Assembly: GCF_000365425.1 (NCBI RefSeq)
Contig: NZ_AQOV01000001.1
Location: 2,666,001-2,730,000, forward strand
From: Methylomonas sp. MK1
Lineage (GTDB): Bacteria; Pseudomonadota; Gammaproteobacteria; Methylococcales; Methylomonadaceae
Direction: 5' to 3'
DNA length: 64,000 nucleotides
Shown piece by piece: positions 49,794 through 58,950 of this stretch (position 1 is its first letter; the number at the start of each line of letters is the position of its first letter). The translations under genes and the position numbers were made by a program. The notes below the pieces were generated by a model. It saw only the letters and a program-made list of their open reading frames with translations. It searched no databases and was not told the origin of the DNA.

Positions 49794-50276
49794 ATGCCTA
49801 CCGGATTTATCAGCATCGGCAGCAATATAGATAAGGAAATCCACATTCCCTCCAGCCTGGAAACACTACGTGAACTGTTCGGAGAACTGACAATTTCCAG
49901 CATCTTCGAAAGCGAGCCGGTGGGCTTTGTTGGCGACAGCTTTCATAACCTAGTCGTGCAATTCGAATCGACATTATCCGCGAAAGAAGTCGCCAAATTG
50001 CTAAAACAAATCGAATTGGACCATGGCCGCAGCAGGGAGAGCCAAAAATTTTCTGCCAGAACGCTGGATTTGGACTTGATTTTATACGGCGACCAAATTA
50101 TCAGCGACGGCAGACTACAAATTCCACGCGATGAAATAGAACACTATGCCTTCGTGCTGGAACCTTTGGCGGAAATTGCGCCAAACGCCACTCATCCGAT
50201 AAGCAAGCGTTGTTACAAAGATCTGTGGCATGAATTCGACAAACGCGATTTACGCCAAACCAAACTCGAGAAATAA
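49794..50276 (+). CDS. folK: HPPK, 2-amino-4-hydroxy-6-hydroxymethyldihydropteridine diphosphokinase
   Basis: 160 residues. FISIGSNIDKEIHI, LKQIELDHGRSR and the ARTLDLDLILYGD signature with the Mg-binding aspartates. It pyrophosphorylates the pterin made by FolB. Two-gene operon folB-folK; convergent with the SDR gene. Confidence 0.92.
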   Translation: MPTGFISIGSNIDKEIHIPSSLETLRELFGELTISSIFESEPVGFVGDSFHNLVVQFESTLSAKEVAKLLKQIELDHGRSRESQKFSARTLDLDLILYGDQIISDGRLQIPRDEIEHYAFVLEPLAEIAPNATHPISKRCYKDLWHEFDKRDLRQTKLEK

Positions 50277-50289
50277 CGCTCTGAAACCT

Positions 50290-51021
50290 TTACCGAAACA
50301 GAGTCCGTCCACCATCCACAGTCAATACTTGACCGGTAATATAATCGGCGTTTCCAACCAAAAACCTTACTGCTTTAGCAATATCGTCTGCTTCGCCGCA
50401 ACGCTGCAAGGCAATTTTTTTTAAGATTTCCACCCGCTCCGCGTCAGCTACATCTTGTTCCGGCCATAAAATGGCCCCCGGCGCCACCGCATTAACGCGA
50501 ACTTCCGGCGCCATTTCCCTGGCCAATATCTTCGTCATCGCCACCAAGCCGGCTTTAGCCATACTGTATACCGGATAGCCCGGCAATCCTGTTTCCGCGT
50601 GAATATCGGCGATATTGACGATACAGCCCCGTTTAGCTTTTAGTGACGACCACAACGCTTGCGACAAAAAGAACGGCGCTTTCAGATTGCTGGCCATTGT
50701 CAAATCCCAATCCTGTTCCGTAACCTGCCCGATGGGCACGGATTGAAACAAGGACGCGTTGTTCACCAAGACATCGACATCACCCCATTGAGTAAGCGCT
50801 TCTTCAGCCAACTTCTGGATGCTACTGAATACCGATAAATCGGCGTTTAATAACCTTGCCGAATCGGCTCGCAAGGCATTCAACTCGGCGGCTAAACGTA
50901 AAGCGTCTGCATCGGAGCGGTTGTAATGCAAAATCACATTACACCCCTCACCGTGCAGTAACCGGACACACGCCGCGCCGATGCGTCTTGACGCACCGGT
51001 AATCAGCACATTTTTAGACAC
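50290..51021 (-). CDS. Pteridine reductase-like short-chain dehydrogenase
   Basis: 243 residues. SDR fold with TGASRRIG (the TGxxxRxG variant of PTR1/FolM rather than TGxxxGxG), NNAS, and catalytic YSMAKAG. Closest to pteridine reductase, which reduces dihydrobiopterin or dihydrofolate. Proximity to folB-folK supports a pterin role. Likely NADPH-dependent because of the Arg in the glycine-rich loop. Confidence 0.85.
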   Translation of the reverse strand: MSKNVLITGASRRIGAACVRLLHGEGCNVILHYNRSDADALRLAAELNALRADSARLLNADLSVFSSIQKLAEEALTQWGDVDVLVNNASLFQSVPIGQVTEQDWDLTMASNLKAPFFLSQALWSSLKAKRGCIVNIADIHAETGLPGYPVYSMAKAGLVAMTKILAREMAPEVRVNAVAPGAILWPEQDVADAERVEILKKIALQRCGEADDIAKAVRFLVGNADYITGQVLTVDGGRTLFR

Positions 51022-51309
51022 TTATTGACCAGCGGCCGGCAAACTGGAGATCAATTTTTTTCTGATCAGATAACAAGCAGCCAGCGCGACGAACACCGGT
51101 AATTGGGTTAGCAAAAATTCAGTCACCGAATGCTTGGTTACCATGCCAGCCAGAGGCACCACGATCAGCATCTTGGATAACCACCAAGTCAGCCAGTACC
51201 CTATCAGACCAATCACAGACCAATTAATTAACGGACCGCCGTGATTTTTAGCCGTCAAATAAAACCAAACCAAGGTCAAAATACCGCATAACTTAGCCAG
51301 AAATAACAT
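51022..51309 (-). CDS. Small membrane protein, unknown
   Basis: 95 residues from the ATG at 51309, chosen for the GGGGGAG site just upstream. Three membrane helices: about 3-18, 30-55 and 68-88. The end RKKLISSLPAAGQ is cytoplasmic-like. It abuts the SDR gene without a gap, so may be co-transcribed. No family recognised. Confidence 0.6.
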   Translation of the reverse strand: MLFLAKLCGILTLVWFYLTAKNHGGPLINWSVIGLIGYWLTWWLSKMLIVVPLAGMVTKHSVTEFLLTQLPVFVALAACYLIRKKLISSLPAAGQ

Positions 51310-51419
51310 CTTCTCCCCCATTTTTATTGTTGTAAAAAGCAAACCAGACCGTAACTCAATGTAAACCAATCCCGGCAGAAAGATCAAATCAATACCATCA
51401 GACCGCTTATAGCTTGTGC

Positions 51420-51448
51420 TTCAAACTTGCAGACTTAGAACATATAAT
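51420..51448 (+). promoter_or_regulatory. Sigma70 promoter of the exported His/Gly-rich protein
   Basis: TTCAAA (51420-51425) and a perfect TATAAT (51443-51448) with a 17-bp spacer, 37 bp before the start codon. Confidence 0.6.
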
Positions 51449-51484
51449 CGCCGCCATCCTAAAACAAGAACATGAGGAATACCC

Positions 51485-51895
51485 ATGCACGCACGTCTTT
51501 TTGCCGTAGCATTGCTAACTATCGGTTTTGGCAATTCTGCTTGGTCGCAATCCACACCGAGCCATGGCGGCCACGGCGGAGCGAGCGGCGGAGATGCTGG
51601 CGGATGCATCAATGCTAAAATTAGCCGCTATACGCCGGAACATTTAGCCACGGTCAGACCGGGTTCGGAGTTTTCGTTCGCGGTTTCCGGCAGCAATGGC
51701 CCAGGCCACATTCACGTCAGCATTAAACAGCAACCTGTCTCAGTTCAAATTGAAGACAAGGACACGTTCTATTTGGTAAAAGGTAAACTGCCTGACGACC
51801 TGAAAAACACCGTCGTTAGAATCTCGGTAAAAGCTAAGGCAAAAGTCAGCAAATGCGATGCGGACGGCGGCTGGCTGCTAAAAGTGTCCGAGTAA
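51485..51895 (+). CDS. Exported small protein with His/Gly-rich N-terminus, unknown
   Basis: 136 residues, preceded by GAGGAA. A signal peptide (about 1-21, ending SAWS) is followed by HGGHGGASGGDAGG (about 27-40) and then a probably beta-rich domain with two cysteines (C41 and one near 124) that could form a disulfide. No named family recognised. The His/Gly stretch may bind copper or another metal (inference). Confidence 0.6.
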   Translation: MHARLFAVALLTIGFGNSAWSQSTPSHGGHGGASGGDAGGCINAKISRYTPEHLATVRPGSEFSFAVSGSNGPGHIHVSIKQQPVSVQIEDKDTFYLVKGKLPDDLKNTVVRISVKAKAKVSKCDADGGWLLKVSE

Positions 51896-51954
51896 TCCCA
51901 AAGGCCATATCAGCAGCATAAACTCAATTAGACAGATTGTTTTCGCTCAAAAGA

Positions 51955-52308
51955 TCAGTTGAAATCCCATTCGAACAGAGTCCACTTGTTGATATTGGTA
52001 TTTTCGTCCAAATCATTTTTCTTCACATCCATCTGCTCATCACCGTTAGTATCCAACATATAGTAGGCAGGCCCTACCTGGGGCTGGATTTTCACCATGT
52101 ATAGTTTGCCGTTGCGGCGAAACTCCTGGATAGTGTCTTTGCCTTTACGAATAATGGTAATGTCGGGCTCCATCTCTTCCCCGGACTGAACCGGAGCCGG
52201 CAAATCAGGAGGCTCCGGAACCGGCGCCAATTCATTGGCATCAGGGCCTGCGGCAAAAGCAAAGATCGGTAAAAACAGCATCAAGCTAAAACCCAATAAA
52301 CGAGACAT
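51955..52308 (-). CDS. DUF2782 family exported protein
   Basis: 117 residues from the ATG at 52308, with AGGGA upstream. Signal peptide (about 1-19), a Pro-rich stretch, then the DUF2782 domain: TIQEFRRNGKLYMVKI then VGPAYYMLDTNGD. Function of the family is unknown; it is common in gammaproteobacteria. Confidence 0.78.
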   Translation of the reverse strand: MSRLLGFSLMLFLPIFAFAAGPDANELAPVPEPPDLPAPVQSGEEMEPDITIIRKGKDTIQEFRRNGKLYMVKIQPQVGPAYYMLDTNGDEQMDVKKNDLDENTNINKWTLFEWDFN

Positions 52309-52420
52309 CAAGATCCCTGCAAAAATTTGAATGTGGGCGGTCATAATAATACAGATTCGGTAAAACCGTATAAATCCCTGGCTTGCCGACGCCCTTCGAC
52401 GCACTAAAACTAGCTGGCAT

Positions 52421-52456
52421 AAAAAAGCCGGCACTACCAAAAGGAAGTGCCGGCTT
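52421..52456 (-). terminator. Terminator of the TGV-repeat gene
   Basis: Perfect 11-bp stem AAGCCGGCACT / AGTGCCGGCTT, followed on the minus strand by six T residues. Confidence 0.85.
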
Positions 52457-52469
52457 AATCAGCTAGACT

Positions 52470-53867
52470 TTAGGCTTGTTTACGTAAGTACTTCTCTACA
52501 CCCGTCGTTCTAGCCACAACCTCGTCCTTGGACTGCAAAGCTTGCTTTGCCATGTAACGCGCAACACCCGACACGCCAGGCGCATCCTTCGCTAATGCAT
52601 CCTGTTTGGACATATATCTGGCTACACCAGTGAGTTCTTTCGAATCCTTATCCAGCAACTCATGTTTAGTGACATATCGGCTAACCGAGCTCACTTCGGC
52701 AACAGGTTTTTGCGCTAATATTTGCTTGGCTAAATACTTGCTGACACCAGTAGGCGGCGGCAACTGTCTGGTCAATATTGCCTGCTTGGCAAGATAACGG
52801 GCGACACCGGTTAAAGGCTCTGCCTGACTTTGCAATTGCAACTGTTTCGCCAGATATTTGGCAACACCGGTTGGCTTTGGCGCTTGCTGAGCAGACGCCG
52901 CCTGCCTGGCAAGGTAACGCTCTACAGCGGAACCCTCAAATGCCAATTCCTCGGCCAATTCTTGCTGAGCATTCTGTTCTTGATTCAACTGGGCCTCCGC
53001 TTTTTCCTGTTGAGCTAGCGCTTCCGCTGCAACATATCGTGCAATCAAAGCCGCAGCGGCCGCTTTTCTATCTGCCGCCGCCTGCTCCGCCAAAAATTTA
53101 GCCACACCGGTTAAAGGCGCTTGCTCTTTCAATAAGCGTTCCTGTTGAGCGACATACTTAGCCACACCGGTTACTAATGGCGCATCTTTTGCCAACAAAG
53201 CTTGTTTGGTGACGTATTTGCTCACACCAGTTGCTATTGGCGCTTCTTTTGCCAATACATCTTGCTTCAATACATATTTGGCAACGCCTGTAACCAATGG
53301 CGTCGAACCGATCTGCATATTTTGCCGAATGACGTATTTAGCGACATTGGTCACCGCATGGTCTTCGCGATCATTTTTGGTAATGTATTTAGAAACCCCA
53401 GTCACCGGCGCTTCTTTAGACAAAATCGACTGCTTGATCAGGTATTTGGCAACTCGAGTAACCGGATTTTCCGCTTGTTGAGTCAGATATTTATCGACAC
53501 CCGTCGCAACCGGCTCGCTTTCGGTCACTTCTTCAACAAGCTCTTCTACTACTTCGGCAACTTCTTCAATTTCTTCTTCTATTGTTTCCTCGACAACCGG
53601 CTCCACGACAGCCGCCTCTTCGGCGGCTTGCCGGGCTTTTTCCAATTGCGCCTGCAAGGCTAAATATTTAGCCACCCCGGTCAACGGCTGGCCATTTTCG
53701 TCCAGTTCCGGCTTAGGCGGCTCAAGTTTTTGCAGATAACGGGCTACACCGGTCAATTGCGCGTCTTCGCTGTCGACACGAGAATAAGCTTCTGACCGAC
53801 TATCACTACTGCTCGAATTGTCGAACAAAAAGCCGAATAAGCTATTCATCAAACTGTTTGTTGCCAT
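52470..53867 (-). CDS. Repeat protein with about 19 TGVxKYLxKQ units
   Basis: 465 residues without a signal peptide or membrane helix. From residue 38 to the end it consists of about 19 units of a motif [LVP]TGV[AS][KR]Y[LVI]xKQ, each followed by a variable linker of 7-40 residues often containing LxKEAP or LAKDAP. One unit (near 275-285) is badly degraded. A Glu-rich stretch (about 90-120) splits the early units. I recognise no family. The pattern suggests a series of short amphipathic helices, perhaps a scaffold or a binding array for a repeated partner. It has its own terminator. Function unknown. Confidence 0.75.
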   Translation of the reverse strand: MATNSLMNSLFGFLFDNSSSSDSRSEAYSRVDSEDAQLTGVARYLQKLEPPKPELDENGQPLTGVAKYLALQAQLEKARQAAEEAAVVEPVVEETIEEEIEEVAEVVEELVEEVTESEPVATGVDKYLTQQAENPVTRVAKYLIKQSILSKEAPVTGVSKYITKNDREDHAVTNVAKYVIRQNMQIGSTPLVTGVAKYVLKQDVLAKEAPIATGVSKYVTKQALLAKDAPLVTGVAKYVAQQERLLKEQAPLTGVAKFLAEQAAADRKAAAAALIARYVAAEALAQQEKAEAQLNQEQNAQQELAEELAFEGSAVERYLARQAASAQQAPKPTGVAKYLAKQLQLQSQAEPLTGVARYLAKQAILTRQLPPPTGVSKYLAKQILAQKPVAEVSSVSRYVTKHELLDKDSKELTGVARYMSKQDALAKDAPGVSGVARYMAKQALQSKDEVVARTTGVEKYLRKQA

Positions 53868-53946
53868 TTGAGAATACTCCTGAATGTAATAATTGTTATG
53901 TGTCTAGACGACGAGTTCATCAAATTCACGGTATAGCCTAAAAATA

Positions 53947-54231
53947 CTAGGAACCCGCTGCGCTGAATACTACTTTAGGCTGAAAACTGGCTGCCGGGTA
54001 CTTGGCGTCAATTTCTGAGGTCTGCTCATGCTTTGTTTCGGCACAAGGCGCGCTAGAACTAATGGTAGCGGCGACCGGAGAGCTGGCCTTGGCTACTTCA
54101 GCAATAGCCGGATCTCTGTAGAGAACCTTAGGTTGAAAATCCGCAGCAGGATAATCTTGAGCACTGACCGCGGCCGATACGGCTAACAGCAAGCCCGTTA
54201 AAAACTTCTTAATCAATTGCGTGTTTATCAT
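53947..54231 (-). CDS. Small exported protein with duplicated YPAAxFQPKV motif
   Basis: 94 residues. Signal peptide (about 1-24, ending AVSA). The mature part has two copies of the same motif: DYPAADFQPKVLYRD just after the signal and KYPAASFQPKVVFSA at the C-terminus, separated by a Ser/Ala-rich linker with a single Cys. No family recognised. It lies 77 bp downstream of transketolase and upstream of the repeat protein. Confidence 0.6.
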   Translation of the reverse strand: MINTQLIKKFLTGLLLAVSAAVSAQDYPAADFQPKVLYRDPAIAEVAKASSPVAATISSSAPCAETKHEQTSEIDAKYPAASFQPKVVFSAAGS

Positions 54232-54262
54232 GATTCCACCTTACTCTATTGATTAAAGACGA

Positions 54263-54296
54263 GCCTGCCGGCAACATTGTCACCGGCAGGCCTTTT
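54263..54296 (-). terminator. Hairpin after transketolase
   Basis: Stem GCCTGCCGG (54263-54271) / CCGGCAGGC (54283-54291) with an 11-nt loop. The T-run is better on the plus strand (CTTTT) than on the minus strand, so it may be a weak terminator for tkt. Confidence 0.5.
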
Positions 54297-54308
54297 ACAT
54301 AGCGCTTA

Positions 54309-56324
54309 TTAAAGCACAGCTTCCACATTAGCGACGACATTGTCCACGGTAAAGCCGAACTCTTTGAAGAGTTGACCTGCCGGGGCCGATTCGCCGAAAC
54401 GGTCCAATCCTACGACTCTACCCGCGCTGCCGGCATATTTCCACCAGCTGTCGGTTACTCCCGCTTCTACTACCACGCGCTTGGTAACGCTTGGCGGCAA
54501 TACGCTGTCTTTGTACGCTTGGTCTTGCGCTTCAAAGACATTGGTCGATGGCAAGGACACCACGCGGATGTTTTTGCCTTTGGCTTCCAGCGCTTCAGCG
54601 GCTTTAACCGCCAATTCCACTTCAGAGCCGGTGGCAATGATGATGGCATCCGGGGTACCGGCACTGTCTTTCAGGATGTAGCCACCTTTACTGATGCCGT
54701 CAATCTGGGCTTGGCTGCGCGCCATGTGCGCCAGGTTTTGCCGGGAAAAGATCAGGGTGCTCGGTCCATCTTGACGTTCGATCGCGGCTTTCCAGCACAC
54801 GGCCGACTCGACGGCGTCGCAAGGGCGCCAGACCTGCATGTTCGGAATCATGCGCAGGGTGGCGGTTTGTTCGACGGGTTGGTGAGTCGGACCGTCTTCG
54901 CCCAGACCGATAGAGTCGTGGGTGTAAACGAAGATGGTCGGAATTTTCATCAACGCGGCCATGCGCAGGGCGTTACGGGCGTATTCACTGAACATCAGGA
55001 AGGTAGCGCCGTAGGGTTTGAAGCCACCGTGCAGGGTGATGCCGTTCATGATGGCGGACATACCGAATTCACGCACACCGTAGTAGACGTAGTTGCCGTC
55101 GAAGCCCGGTTGGTTGACGTCTTTGCAGCCGGACCACAGGGTCAGGTTGGAGCCGGCCAAGTCGGCAGAGCCGCCCAGCAGTTCGGGCAACAAGGGGCCA
55201 AAGCCGTTCAGGGTGTTTTGTGAGGCTTTACGGCTGGCGATGGTTTCGCCTTTTTCGTTGACAGCGGCGATGAAGGCGTTGGATTTTGCCGCCCAATCGG
55301 CCGGCAGTTCATTTTTGATGACCCGACGTTCGAATTCGGCTGCCAATTCCGGATGTGCGGCTTTGTAGGCAGCAAATTTGGCGTTCCAGGCGCTTTCCAG
55401 TTGGGCACCTTTGGCATTAGCATCCCAACCGGCTTTGATGTCGGCAGGAATGTCGAACGGCGCATGAGGCCAACCCAGGTTTTCACGGGTCAGAGCGATT
55501 TCGGCTTCACCTAAGGCTGCACCGTGGCATTCTTCTTTGCCTTGTTTGTTCGGCGAACCGAAACCGATGGTGGTTTGGCAGCAGATAATGCTCGGTTTGT
55601 CGGTGACTTTCTTCGCCGCTTCGATAGCAGCTTTCACTGCATCAGCGTCGTGACCGTCGACTTTGGGGATGACGTGCCAGCCGTAGGCTTCGAAACGTTT
55701 GGGCGTGTCGTCCAGGAACCAGCCGGCGACGTTGCCATGACCGCGGACTTCGCCGTCGATGGAAATGTTGTTGTCGTCGTAGAAGGCGATCAGTTTGCCC
55801 AGTTTCATGGAGCCGGCCAGGGAGCAGGCTTCGTGGGAGATACCTTCCATCAAGCAGCCGTCACCCAGGAAGACGTAGGTGTGGTGGTCGACGATGTCGT
55901 GGCCCGGACGGTTGAATTGACCGGCCAAGGTGCGTTCTGCCAGGGCAAAACCCACGGCATTGGTGATGCCTTGTCCCAAGGGACCCGTGGTGGTTTCGAC
56001 GCCATCGGTGTAGCCGTATTCAGGGTGTCCTGGGGTTTGCGAGTGCAGTTGGCGGAACTGTTTCAGTTCTTCGATCGGCAAATTGTAGCCGGCCAAGTGC
56101 AGCAAGGAATAAATCAGCATAGAGCCGTGGCCGTTGGACAGGATGAAGCGGTCGCGGTTAGGCCATTTGGGGTTGCTGGGGTTGTGTTGCAGAAAATCGT
56201 TCCACAATACTTCTGCGATGTCGGCCATCCCCATCGGTGCACCGGGGTGCCCGGAGTTGGCTTTCTGTACGGCGTCCATGCTGAGTGCGCGGATGGCGTT
56301 CGCTAAGTCTCGGCGCGAAGGCAT
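54309..56324 (-). CDS. tkt: Transketolase
   Basis: 671 residues, full length. Thiamine-pyrophosphate motif [13 protein letters not shown]...[23 protein letters not shown] and [16 protein letters not shown] (catalytic His region) are all present. It interconverts pentose and triose/hexose phosphates; in a methanotroph it regenerates ribulose 5-phosphate for the formaldehyde-fixing RuMP cycle. It lies downstream of hps, with a terminator between them. Confidence 0.95.
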   Translation of the reverse strand: MPSRRDLANAIRALSMDAVQKANSGHPGAPMGMADIAEVLWNDFLQHNPSNPKWPNRDRFILSNGHGSMLIYSLLHLAGYNLPIEELKQFRQLHSQTPGHPEYGYTDGVETTTGPLGQGITNAVGFALAERTLAGQFNRPGHDIVDHHTYVFLGDGCLMEGISHEACSLAGSMKLGKLIAFYDDNNISIDGEVRGHGNVAGWFLDDTPKRFEAYGWHVIPKVDGHDADAVKAAIEAAKKVTDKPSIICCQTTIGFGSPNKQGKEECHGAALGEAEIALTRENLGWPHAPFDIPADIKAGWDANAKGAQLESAWNAKFAAYKAAHPELAAEFERRVIKNELPADWAAKSNAFIAAVNEKGETIASRKASQNTLNGFGPLLPELLGGSADLAGSNLTLWSGCKDVNQPGFDGNYVYYGVREFGMSAIMNGITLHGGFKPYGATFLMFSEYARNALRMAALMKIPTIFVYTHDSIGLGEDGPTHQPVEQTATLRMIPNMQVWRPCDAVESAVCWKAAIERQDGPSTLIFSRQNLAHMARSQAQIDGISKGGYILKDSAGTPDAIIIATGSEVELAVKAAEALEAKGKNIRVVSLPSTNVFEAQDQAYKDSVLPPSVTKRVVVEAGVTDSWWKYAGSAGRVVGLDRFGESAPAGQLFKEFGFTVDNVVANVEAVL

Positions 56325-56409
56325 GTTTAGTTCTCCTTTGAATCTGGTAGTGCGAGCCGGCTCATGATCGGCCGTGCCCGGTAAAAACTGGGGGGGTTAT
56401 AACAAACGA

Positions 56410-56439
56410 AAGGACGAGTGGCGCTAACCACCCGTCCTT
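56410..56439 (-). terminator. Terminator after hps
   Basis: Stem AAGGACGGGTGG / CCACTCGTCCTT with one mismatch and loop TTAGCG, followed on the minus strand by TCGTTTGTT. It separates hps from tkt. Confidence 0.7.
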
Positions 56440-56475
56440 AATATTTCCTAATAACTAGGTATTGCCAAAACTGGC

Positions 56476-57123
56476 TTATGCAGCAGCAGCGTCAACCAGT
56501 TCGCGGATTTCGCGAGCAGCTGTTGCTGGGCATGGCGCGCCATAGATCGCAGCACCAACAACGATGATGTTAGCGCCAGCTTCAACGACTTGTTGTACAG
56601 TCGCTTGTTTGATACCGCCGGCAACAGAGATACGAACATTCAAGCCCAAACGAGCGATGTCGTTCAGGTCGGTAAACGGTGTGTGACCGGCTGCTTGCGC
56701 GTCCAGACCTGTGTGAATACCAACGATTTGTGCGCCCAATTTCACTGACTCTCTAGCGCAGTCTGCTTTGTCGGCAACGTTGATCAAGTCGATTTGAGTT
56801 TCAGCGCCATGTTTTTTCGCGGCTTTGATAACGCCAGCGATAGTGGCCAAACCGGAAACACCCAATACTGTGCAGATATCCGCGCCAGCAGCGTAGAAAG
56901 CACCGGCTTCGTATTCGCCAGCGTCCATGGTTTTCAAGTCAACCAACAACAATTTGTCTGGGTAACGTTGTCTCAGTTCTTTAACCAGGTTGATACCGTT
57001 GTATTTAATGCAAGGAGTGCCGATTTCAAAAATATCAACATAAGGCGCTACTTTATCAGCCAATTCGACAGTTTGGTTGAAATCCAGTGAATCCAACGCC
57101 ATTTGAATTAATGGTCTTGCCAT
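56476..57123 (-). CDS. hps: 3-hexulose-6-phosphate synthase
   Basis: 215 residues, standard length. The orotidine-decarboxylase-like barrel carries MALDSLDFN (N-terminal Asp), the catalytic DLKTMDAGEYEA segment, and GINL and VAGGIKQATV motifs. It condenses formaldehyde with ribulose 5-phosphate, the key step of the ribulose monophosphate cycle. A terminator follows it. The isomerase (phi/hpi) that normally pairs with hps is not adjacent. A TTGACA element upstream and a CGGAG site mark the start. Confidence 0.95.
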   Translation of the reverse strand: MARPLIQMALDSLDFNQTVELADKVAPYVDIFEIGTPCIKYNGINLVKELRQRYPDKLLLVDLKTMDAGEYEAGAFYAAGADICTVLGVSGLATIAGVIKAAKKHGAETQIDLINVADKADCARESVKLGAQIVGIHTGLDAQAAGHTPFTDLNDIARLGLNVRISVAGGIKQATVQQVVEAGANIIVVGAAIYGAPCPATAAREIRELVDAAAA

Positions 57124-57256
57124 ATTTATGTGCTCCGATTGTTATAGTTACAGTTATTGTTTTAAGACCCACCCCCCGACCAAAACGCCATTTTCAGGTC
57201 TTTAAGTCGAGAGCGCCGCAAGCCTTTGTCGATGGGCAGTTTTCGCGAGTGCGGCA

Positions 57257-57286
57257 ACTCTAAATCAGAATAAGGCACCCTGTCAA
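57257..57286 (-). promoter_or_regulatory. Candidate promoter of hps
   Basis: A perfect -35 TTGACA on the minus strand (57281-57286); the -10 about 16 bp downstream (TTTAGA) is weak. The leader would be about 130 nt. Confidence 0.35.
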
Positions 57287-57344
57287 TTGAAGACCGACTA
57301 TTTACTCAGTAAAAACCCTGTATTCAGTCCGGATCGATAAAAAC

Positions 57345-57926
57345 TTAACCATCCAGACCGGTCCAAGGCTTGAATAGCCCCGTCGCATCCACCCCGAACA
57401 TATCCAGGATTCGACCCACACCCTCATCAACCATCGCCCTTACGGAATCGGTCTTGTTGTAGAAAGCCGGCATCGGCGGATAGATAATCCCGCCCATTTC
57501 CGTGACGCTGGCCATATTGCGGATATGCGCCAAATTTAACGGTGTCTCGCGGGGCACCAACACTGTTTTGCGGCGCTCTTTCAATGCTACGTCTGCCGCC
57601 CGAGAAATCAAGTTGTCGCCAAACCCATGCGCCACAGCCGCCAGCGTTTTCATGGAACACGGCGCAATCACCACGCCCTCGGTCTTGAAAGAGCCGCTGG
57701 CAATACACGAAGCAATATCGTTTATGCCGTGCGTAACATCCGCCAACTCATACAAGGTAGCGCGATCCATATCCAGCTCGTATTTTAGATTAACGAAACC
57801 AGCTGTCGATACCACGAGATGAGTTTCCCATTCGTCTCGCTCCCGCAACACTTGCAGCATCCGGACGCCGTAGATGGCCCCGGTAGCGCCGGTCATGGCA
57901 ATAACCAGTCGTTTTTTGTTGCTCAT
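57345..57926 (-). CDS. ubiX: Flavin prenyltransferase UbiX
   Basis: 193 residues, standard length. AMTGATGAIYGVRML at the N-terminus binds flavin; APCSMKTLAAVAHG and VLVPRETPLN are typical. It makes prenylated FMN for the UbiD decarboxylase of ubiquinone synthesis. It lies 11 bp downstream of the iminopeptidase gene and was probably transcribed with it. Confidence 0.94.
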   Translation of the reverse strand: MSNKKRLVIAMTGATGAIYGVRMLQVLRERDEWETHLVVSTAGFVNLKYELDMDRATLYELADVTHGINDIASCIASGSFKTEGVVIAPCSMKTLAAVAHGFGDNLISRAADVALKERRKTVLVPRETPLNLAHIRNMASVTEMGGIIYPPMPAFYNKTDSVRAMVDEGVGRILDMFGVDATGLFKPWTGLDG

Positions 57927-57937
57927 AATGCCCTTGT

Positions 57938-58882
57938 CTACGCTAAAAGCTTGGCCATTTCATCGGTCGCGGATACCAAAGCATCGATCATTTCGTCGCC
58001 CCGCGCAATGTGCCCGGCATTCGGCAACACTACGTAACGAGATTGCGGTAAGGCCTGATGCAGGCGCCAGCCGGCTTCTATAGGACAGGTCAAATCGTTT
58101 CGGCCGTGAATGATGATAGTCGGTATCGCCTGTAACCCTGCACAGTTTTCCAGGATTTGATTTTCGCGGATGAAATAATCATGGATGGCATAAGACAATT
58201 CCATTTTTACTTGCCGCAACATCTGCTCGCTGACCGACTCCATACTCTCCAAATAGTCATTCCCCAGAGCCACTTGTCCGCTCCAAGCCTGCCATTGTTG
58301 AGCAGCGCGCCTGGCGGCGTCCTGATCGGCACCGAAAATGGCCTCCACCAATCGCTCCAAAACATTGGCGTCCGGCAAATTGGGTAAATTATCCAACAAG
58401 ATTTGCCAACGCTCGGGATAGATTTTATTGACGCCGTTTCCCAGAAACCACTCCATATCGGCCTGCCTCGCTAAAAACACGCCGCGCAAAATCATTGCTA
58501 ATACCTGTTGCGGATACTGCTGCGCATAAAGCAATGCCAAGGTGCCGCCCCAGGAACCGCCGAATAACAACCACTTTTCGATACGTAATTGTTGGCGGAT
58601 GCGCTCCATATCCGCCAACAAATCCTGAGTGGTATTGCCTTGCAATTCGCCAAACGGCTCCGACAACCCGCAACCGCGCTGGTCCATCAAGATGATGTGG
58701 TAGCGATCGGGATCGAAAAAACGCCGATGATCCGGCTTGGTGCCGGAACACGGGCCGCCATGCAAAAAAATCGCCGGAATACCGGCCGGATTGCCGGATT
58801 GCTCGACATAAACGCGATGCTCGCTATCGGTTTCCAGAAAAAAGGTATGGAACGGCGAAATGTCCGGATAGAGGGTTTTCAT
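57938..58882 (-). CDS. pip: Proline iminopeptidase
   Basis: 314 residues. Alpha/beta hydrolase with HGGPCSGTKPDHRRFFDPD, LMDQRGCGLSEP and the nucleophile elbow FGGSWGGTLALLYA. The C-terminal Asp and His (VLPNAGHIARGDE) complete the triad. It removes N-terminal proline from peptides. First gene of pip-ubiX. Confidence 0.9.
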   Translation of the reverse strand: MKTLYPDISPFHTFFLETDSEHRVYVEQSGNPAGIPAIFLHGGPCSGTKPDHRRFFDPDRYHIILMDQRGCGLSEPFGELQGNTTQDLLADMERIRQQLRIEKWLLFGGSWGGTLALLYAQQYPQQVLAMILRGVFLARQADMEWFLGNGVNKIYPERWQILLDNLPNLPDANVLERLVEAIFGADQDAARRAAQQWQAWSGQVALGNDYLESMESVSEQMLRQVKMELSYAIHDYFIRENQILENCAGLQAIPTIIIHGRNDLTCPIEAGWRLHQALPQSRYVVLPNAGHIARGDEMIDALVSATDEMAKLLA

Positions 58883-58899
58883 TATTTTTCATCCATAAA

Positions 58900-58929
58900 A
58901 AAAGGGAAGGCTGTTACGCCTTCCCTTTT
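58900..58929 (-). terminator. Terminator of the outer-membrane barrel gene
   Basis: Perfect 12-bp stem AAAAGGGAAGGC / GCCTTCCCTTTT, loop GTAACA, followed on the minus strand by TTT. Confidence 0.88.
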
Positions 58930-58950
58930 GCGTGCTAACTAAGCGTCAAC

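Noticed and set aside
54372..56306. Long plus-strand frames opposite transketolase
   Set aside because: Frame shadows caused by GC-rich third positions in a highly conserved gene.
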